Of a DNA stretch of 64,000 nt, positions 58,241 through 64,000 are shown one piece after another. This DNA is from Euglena gracilis (taxonomy: Eukaryota; Euglenida; Euglenophyceae; Euglenales). The notes under the pieces were generated by a model. It saw only the letters and a program-made list of their open reading frames with translations, was not told where the DNA came from and did not search any database. The stretch covers positions 24,156,938 through 24,220,937 of the forward strand of contig CP154957.1 in NCBI GenBank assembly GCA_039621445.1, read 5' to 3'. Positions within the stretch are counted from its first letter, which is position 1; every line of letters starts with the position of its first letter. The position numbers and the translations under genes are program-made.

Positions 58241-59699
58241 ACCATTTCCAACCAACACAATTTATGTTTGCTCTGATTTGAAAGAACCAAGAAATCATTG
58301 CAAAATGAAATACCTCCCCCCCGGCGCTTGGCCTGGCCATGACTGATGGCAAAAAACCAACCTTATGGGGGCCAAGTTTGCATTTGTTAAGAATTTTGTT
58401 TGTTAGGTTTGTTAAGGCCAACTTTAGGGGGGCCAAGTTTGCATATGTAAGGAGGAGGGGGAGCAAGCGCCCTCCTCCCTCCTCCCTCCTTCCTTCCTCC
58501 TTCCTCTTCCCAGCACACATTAACCTGTGGGAGGGGGTTCGCCGCCCACCTCCATCACCAAACCGTGCAACAAACAGGGTTGGACACACAGCCGCCAAAA
58601 AATCGCGGCACAGTTCAGCATTGTCTGATTGTGCCTTTGATCCGAAAATTGCTTTTGATTGCAGTTTTCTCCGAACCCCGATCCTTGAGAACCGTGCCCT
58701 GCACTCCTCGACTTACGCTCACCAGGACTTGTGTCCAAATTGCTGACCTGTCTGGATTCACCTCGGGGGGGGGGGACTCCTACCCAAACTTGCCATTGAG
58801 CCTGGAAAACGCAGCATAGCCTTGACTGACCAGCCAGCGCTCTCGCTGACCCGCGGACACTACCGGGCAACCAGGAGTGGGCAGCAAACAAAATGGCCAT
58901 GTCCGCCTGTGCTTGGGCCTGTGCCTGCCTGTGTCCCAGTCTTGAGCTCAGATTTTTTGGGGGAGCCCATCATCTCTTCGAGGCAAACACCTGGCACACT
59001 ACCTTTATAAACAACCGGTGTGCCTCTGTGCGGACAAAATACACACAGAAACACACGCAAAGTACCAGTCTGAGTACGAGCACGAGTCCCAGAACGGTGT
59101 GGCGTGCCAGGAGCAATGCTCTCCCCCCAACGCCGTGGTGACGGGGGGAGGGGCTCTCGATGGGAGGAATGCAACCCCAAGGATCGCGTTGGTCTGAAAA
59201 TCGCGGCAGAGAAACACACAAGGGAGAGGTGGAACACCGCGCTGTGCCAGGGCGACCACCGATGCCAATGCCTGTTTCTGACCTTGGGCATTCCCTGTTG
59301 CATCGCCCCCCCCCCCCCAATCTCCACCGAACCGCCGCCCTCCCAGCCGAGGATGCCTGGTAGGAATGGCCATTGCAGACAATTCTCCTCCGTCTTCCTG
59401 AAATATATTCGGTGTTGGGCTTGGGGGAGGTTGTCGAGGCTTGAGGTTCAACCTTTCTTGGGAAAAAGCGGACGCCCGTTGGTTGCGGGTGGGATTACAG
59501 ACCAGCAACCCTGCAGCAGGGGTGGCACAGTCATGACCAGCATTCCCTTGCCATCCCCCACCCGAGTGACTGTGTTGATGGGACACGACCTCTTCCGCAC
59601 AAGGCACACTGGCTAGGTGGAGGTAGCCGGCTGCGGCCCGACCCAAAACATCGGTTGCCAGCCAGCACCAGCCACTCCAGGGCAGACATTCATTTAGTG

Positions 59700-59868
59700 T
59701 GGTTCACAAAATACGTGTGAACCACAAATTTTTTTTTGGTGTCCACAGGTGAACCACAAAAAATTTTTTGGTGTCCACATGTGAACCACAAATTTTTTTT
59801 TGGTGTCCACAAGTGAACCACAAAAAATTTTTTGGTGTCCACAAAAAATTTTGTTGCCCACAAATCTT
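59700..59868. repeat. Left subterminal array, GGTGTCCACAGGTGAACCAC
   Basis: Four to five copies of a 34-38 bp unit, GTGTCCAC-(A/R)-GTGAACCACAAA plus an A/T hairpin AAAAAATTTTTT. Confidence 0.92.
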
Positions 59869-60744
59869 GATTGAGTATCGGAAAAAAATTAAGTTTTACA
59901 CCTAAAAGCGGATTGATCTTGAAAGACCTCAGCCAAATTGTCACCTTGGCTCCGGCTCAATCCATAAATTGTGGCAGCGAATCACACCCCCAGGCTTGTA
60001 TGGGAATCTCGGAGGGGGGGGGTGGGGGACCCCCCTCCAACCTCAAATTTTTGGTCACCGAATCTCCTCAGTTTCCGGGTCGAAAAAATCGAAAAAATAG
60101 AAGCAAAGGGGTGTGGGGGGGTATGGGAGGGGGTCGCTGACCTCTTAACCTTTCAAAAAATTGCTGTAAGTAACCGTAAATTGCAGGGGTGTAATTTTCA
60201 AATTTATGAAATTTGCAATGCCAGTCTTTTCGGACATCCATTACGTGCAAGTCCCATAAAGAGCTCAACACTATTCAAACCTGGTACCCCCCCCAGTTTC
60301 GGAAGGGGGGTCCCCCACCCCTCCTCCTCTGCGGAGGAAAAAAAAATCTTCCGGCGCAAAGCGCCGGGTGTGTATTTTAGGACCCTCTTGAGGCTCAATA
60401 TGAAAATTTGCACCCAAATGCATGGGTTCCGGGCCAAAACCGGGGGGGGGGGGGGGGGGGGGGGGGCGAAAACACACACATTTTCGGTTCAAAAAAAGTT
60501 CTTCCGGCTCCGGGAAACATCGTTTCGGGCAAATTTTTTTTGATTTTTTTTCGAATTTTTCGACCTTTTCAACCCAAAAATGGCTAAATCAAAACAGGCC
60601 AAAACTGTCAAAATGGCCCAAATTGGCTGAAAAATGGCCGTAACTCGGGCTGGGCGGTGAGTTGCAGGAAATCAAATACCTTTCCTTTGACTCCCCACCA
60701 TTTTCGAGAACTTTTGGGGAAATCGCTTATTTGACTCAAACGTT

Positions 60745-60915
60745 TGGTGTCCACATGTGAACCACAAATATTTTTTTGGTGTCCACAGGTGAACCACAAA
60801 AAAAATTTTGGTGTCCACAGGTGAACCACAAAAAATTTTTTGGTGTCCACACGTGAACCACAAAAAAATTTTTGGTGTCCACAGTGAACCACAAAATGTC
60901 AACCTTGGTGTACCA
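60745..60915. repeat. Right subterminal array, same unit
   Basis: Five copies in the same orientation as the left array. Multiple short subterminal repeats at both ends are typical of transposase-binding regions in hAT elements. Confidence 0.92.
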
Positions 60916-61151
60916 CACGAAATGAATGTCTGCTCCAGGGTTGCTTCGCCCCTTTCCGGGTTTCAGAGCGGCTCGTTCCCCACCCATGCCTTCGGCCACC
61001 GGCTTTTCCTCCCAGCGGTCCCCACACCCATCAATCCCATCGACCACCGCTGGCCATCATCACAGCACAGCCCGGGGTGGGAGGTCCGACCCCCGCTTCA
61101 TTCCCGTGAAGGGGGGTAGGGGGCCACGCCAACAGCCCAGCCGAGACACAA

Positions 61152-62528
61152 TTAGCCGCAGCCACAGCAGCCACCCCGCGCCCCGCTCGGCTGACACGCG
61201 GGCGGCAGCTGCGCGATGCGCGGGCCCCCGCCACCCCCGCCACCGCCGCCGCCGCCGCCACCGCCTGGCCGTCCGCCGCCGCCGCTGCCACTCCCACCAC
61301 GGGGTGAGCCGCTGCCAGGGCTGTACAGGAAAGCCTGGGGGGGGGGGGGTGATCGACCCCTCCATCCAGCGGTGAGCGGGGTGGGAAAACGGGAAAGGTT
61401 GGTGAGGGGTTGGGCCCCATCACCACCAGCGTCAGCGGGTTCCCGGTTCCTGGCCAGCCCCGGCCGTTGCGGTTGGTGCGGTAGCCCTCCACCTGCCGGG
61501 AGGTGCGCTGCAGAGAGAACAGCGTCTGGAAGAACAGCGCCAGGGCGTTGACCACGGCCGGGGGGCAGGCCCCCCGGCGTCCGGCCCCATTCTCGCCCTC
61601 CCCACAGGCTTCGGTGTAAGGGCAGGTGGGGGTGGCCCGGACCCCCCCTCCGGTCCAGGAAGGGGGGTGGGGGGACACCCCCAACCTAAACCCTGTACAC
61701 CCTCCTCATATCGAACTCTGCCTCCCCATCAGAGAGGCACTGGAGGTTTCCGCATTCGAAGGGCATTTCCCTTTCGCATTGTTGCTGTATTGGGAGGCCG
61801 GACAATCGGGGCAAATGCAATACAACAATATGTAATTTTATGATATTTATATAATATTTCATTTTATTGCACACATTACATGGATTATATAATTATAATA
61901 TACGTAATATAATAATAATATGTAATTTTGCGGGCAGCCCGGGTTCCACTGGGGAATGGGATGTGACGGATTTGTTCATGGTGCAATGAAAGAAAGAATG
62001 AAAGAATGAAAGAATGAAAGAATGAAAGGGAAAGAATGAAAGAATGAAAGAATCAGAAGGGATATTTACCATCGACTTGAAAAAATAAAAATCTTTTCCA
62101 AAGTGTGACAACCGAACCTTGCTGGATCGGACACACAAGAAAAATTGATAATTTTCAACAACAAAAATATCTGACAAGAATTCATCTAACACAGAATTCG
62201 AAAAATTATTGCCAAATTGAACTTTCCAAAGAACCATTGGCATGCCTGTGGTGTGACGTGGTTGGGTATGGTTGACGTCCTGCAAGCCATGTGCAAGGAG
62301 AACGGAACACCTGGTTCCAGGGACGCCACAAGGCAAGCAAATCCCACCTGCTGGAGAGAGCTGAACCCATGGCAGTTAAAGAACTGACTTGTATTTCCAT
62401 TAGTAAGTCGGGGGAACAGACCGGGCGGGGAAGTTGTGGTAAGGCGGGGGCCTGGGTCACAGCCAGCTGGTGACCGCGTTACCACGGCCGCTGTCCTCCA
62501 CCACACGGCCTTCCTGGATATACACCAT
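61152..62528 (-). CDS. Selenoprotein K-like gene, Cys copy
   Basis: Paralogue of the Sec copy. Exon 1 MVYIQEGRVVEDSGRGNAVT-SWL (62528-62461, donor GTGACC). Membrane segment PAVVNALALFFQTLFSLQRT then SRQVEGYRTNRNGRG (about 61600-61465). Tail GSGSPRGGSGSGGGGRPGGG ... GPRIAQLPPACQPSGARGG-CCGCG, TAA at 61154-61152. Where the Sec copy has TGA this copy has TGC TGT, so Cys replaces Sec. A CAGGGCTG-family insertion (61316-61462) splits the tail; it is not a multiple of three, so it must be spliced or the copy is inactive. The start of exon 2 is uncertain. Confidence 0.6.
61316..61462. mobile_element. CAGGGCTGTACAGGAA-family MITE in the Cys copy
   Basis: Left end CAGGGCTGTACAGGAAAGCC; right end GGTTCCTGGCCAGCCCCG (decayed TIR). 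Flanking 8-mers GCCGCTGC and GCCGTTGC (7 of 8). Interior GGGAAAGGTTGGTGAGG matches the 54252-54465 element, so the insertion may be older than the gene duplication. Confidence 0.8.
61985..62060. repeat. (GAAAGAAT)n microsatellite
   Basis: About eight copies of GAAAGAAT in the presumed intron of the Cys copy. Confidence 0.9.
62461..62528 (-). CDS. SelK-like Cys copy, exon 1
   Basis: ATG at 62528-62526, 68 nt to the GTGACC donor, phase 2. Residues 1-10 MVYIQEGRVV are the SelK family signature (animals: MVYISNGQVL). Confidence 0.65.
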
Positions 62529-63715
62529 GAGGGGGGACAGACACTGGAAAGAGGCAGCAAAAAGGAACGGGTCGCAGAGACATTGAACCGCGATGTATGG
62601 CAGCAGCCCCCCCGGCACACAGAAATTGCGCAGGTCTGTAATTTGAAAAATTATTCTTGGGCGCATATGTGCGCGGCATCGCCCCCACCCCAAAGAGTGC
62701 TTCATGTGGTACCAACCTCCAGTCTGCAGCACCATGCTAAACCCAACGGCAGCAGCAGCAACAACAAAAACAAACAAAACAACAACAACAGCAGCAGCAG
62801 CAGCCCCAAAAAGCTGATCTGGCAAACTATGGTCCATTTTCAGGGAATAAAAAGTTGGCAAGTTTAGATTTGCCACGTGGCTTACCATGAACGGCCGACA
62901 TGCCAAACCTAAGCAACCTTCGGCAGAAATTGGGCCCAAATATAATCTGATCGTAATCGAAATATCTGGTGCGGGTTTCTTCAATCTGCAATCATCATCG
63001 ACCCAAACACCCAAAGGGGTTTAGATCTGGTTGGTTGGTTCACCGGTAAAAAAAAAACACTCAAATGCAAGCAACCTCAGATTTGATGCTGTGAACGAAT
63101 TCAATTAATGCGAACAGCAGCAAGAAATTGACATTTCAGGTGCAAGCCACCCCTGAAGCCAATCTTTGAAAACCCATGAACGACTGGTGGATTTGGGGTT
63201 GTGGGACCATTCAAAGAAAATGGCTGAGTCCAGGGTTCTTGGTTCGGGAGACACCCAAAATGAAGGGGTAGAGAAAATGGCAGATTCAGCCTTGGGGTGT
63301 CACAGAAAGCAATGCCACAGAAGAGCCGTCTTCAGGTTCAGCAAAATGAACCACAGTTCAAAGGGGCGGAGGCAAAGCACAGTGCAAGAGGGGCGGACCA
63401 AACGAACATCCGGGACCAGCCCCACGTTGACACCACCCAAAACCCCCCTCCACCTCATCGTCCCGGCAGTCTCACCACGTGGCAGCCCTGACTGCTCGTG
63501 CACTCTCCCCCCCCCAGCCCTTCAGGCTGAACCCGGCTCAGTTGGTTTGGTATTCATCGCATCAAAACACAGCGGAGGCGGGTACAGTCGCGGTGCCGTC
63601 CGGGAGGGCTGGCGTGGTTTCAGCCACGCGGCACACAGAAAAGGGCAGGTACTTTGAGCAGGCCCCTCCTTGACGCCTCCTGTCTGCGTCCAGATCCAGC
63701 CCAGAGACTAGACAG

Positions 63716-63958
63716 TTAAAGCTGGTCACAAAAAAAAGGCCACAGACCCCTTTTTTTTATGGGGCTGGAACGGCTTGGACCCGATTCATGCACACGGCCG
63801 AAAGCAAAGGCCGGGGAAACCTCGGCTCCCAGATCCTTCAGAAGTCCGAAATGCCCAAGTGGTGGGGAAACAGAGCATCGCTGTTGTTCAACAAATTTGT
63901 TTGCGTTCTTGGGGTCCATTCTGAATGGGTGGAAATGCACACCCTGCCACCCAGGCAA
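63716..63958 (-). CDS. Unrecognised coding-like ORF
   Basis: 80 codons with balanced composition: GWQGVHFHPFRMDPKNANKF ... LGHFGLLKDLGAEVSPAFAF then a basic RSSPIKKRG stretch and stop. Could be an exon of a gene extending past the window edge. No domain recognised. Confidence 0.3.
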   Translation of the reverse strand: MPGWQGVHFHPFRMDPKNANKFVEQQRCSVSPPLGHFGLLKDLGAEVSPAFAFGRVHESGPSRSSPIKKRGLWPFFCDQL

Positions 63959-64000
63959 CCTGCCTCGCCATCGGTGGCGGGCTGGCCGGAGAAAAGCCGC

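Larger units (their letters stand above)
59683..60932. mobile_element. 1.25-kb hAT-like element with subterminal repeats (exact TSD)
   Basis: Starts CAGACATTCATTTAGTGTGG and ends CCACACGAAATGAATGTCTG (inverted, two mismatches). Exact 8-bp target duplication CTCCAGGG at 59675-59682 and 60933-60940. Both ends carry arrays of GGTGTCCACAGGTGAACCAC. The interior holds other dispersed repeats (CAAACCTGGTACC; ACATCGTTTCGGGC) and no transposase, so it is non-autonomous. Confidence 0.95.

Overview
The window is nuclear DNA from an unidentified eukaryote, most likely a protist or alga. The evidence is TTAGGG-type telomere-like repeats, GT-AG introns from 47 bp to 6.9 kb, a eukaryote-only replication gene (MCM3) split over more than 20 exons, and dense satellites, MITEs and microsatellites. 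Runs of 10-17 C or G are very common. They break reading frames by chance and are likely places for assembly errors, so most long open frames here are shadows of repeats rather than genes. The species cannot be named from sequence alone.

Layout. 1-15.3 kb is almost gene-free: 79-bp satellites, foldbacks, a 19-bp ATGATGGCCATCAT satellite, dispersed repeats, one transposase-like ORF fragment (5.5-6.1 kb, minus) and weak duplicated ORF remnants near 13.7 and 14.3 kb. 15.87-39.52 kb (+) is one large MCM3 gene. At least 21 exons were placed by protein similarity and splice phase, including Walker A, Walker B, sensor 1, arginine finger and the C-terminal winged-helix region. Its introns carry several hAT-like MITEs and a palindromic element inside a (TA)n tract. 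39.6-52 kb has no gene I recognise, only coding-like fragments, microsatellites and repeats. 52.2-62.5 kb (minus) holds two paralogous genes resembling selenoprotein K. One ends in an in-frame TGA at the selenocysteine position; the other has cysteine codons there. Between them lie the last two exons of an unrecognised minus-strand gene (57.1-57.6 kb) and a 1.25-kb hAT-like element.

The main discoveries are (1) the Sec/Cys pair of SelK-like genes; (2) a 1.9-kb element with terminal inverted repeats (TIRs) and an 8-bp target duplication, inserted in the last coding exon of the Sec copy, whose TIRs carry GT and AG placed so that splicing would keep the frame, i.e. a possible introner; and (3) several non-autonomous families (CAGGCTTCT..., CAGGGCTG..., CAGACATTC...) with 8-bp target duplications, pointing to hAT-type transposition as a main force in this genome. 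Exon ends for MCM3 exons 5/6, 8/9, 14-16 and SelK exon 2 remain unresolved.
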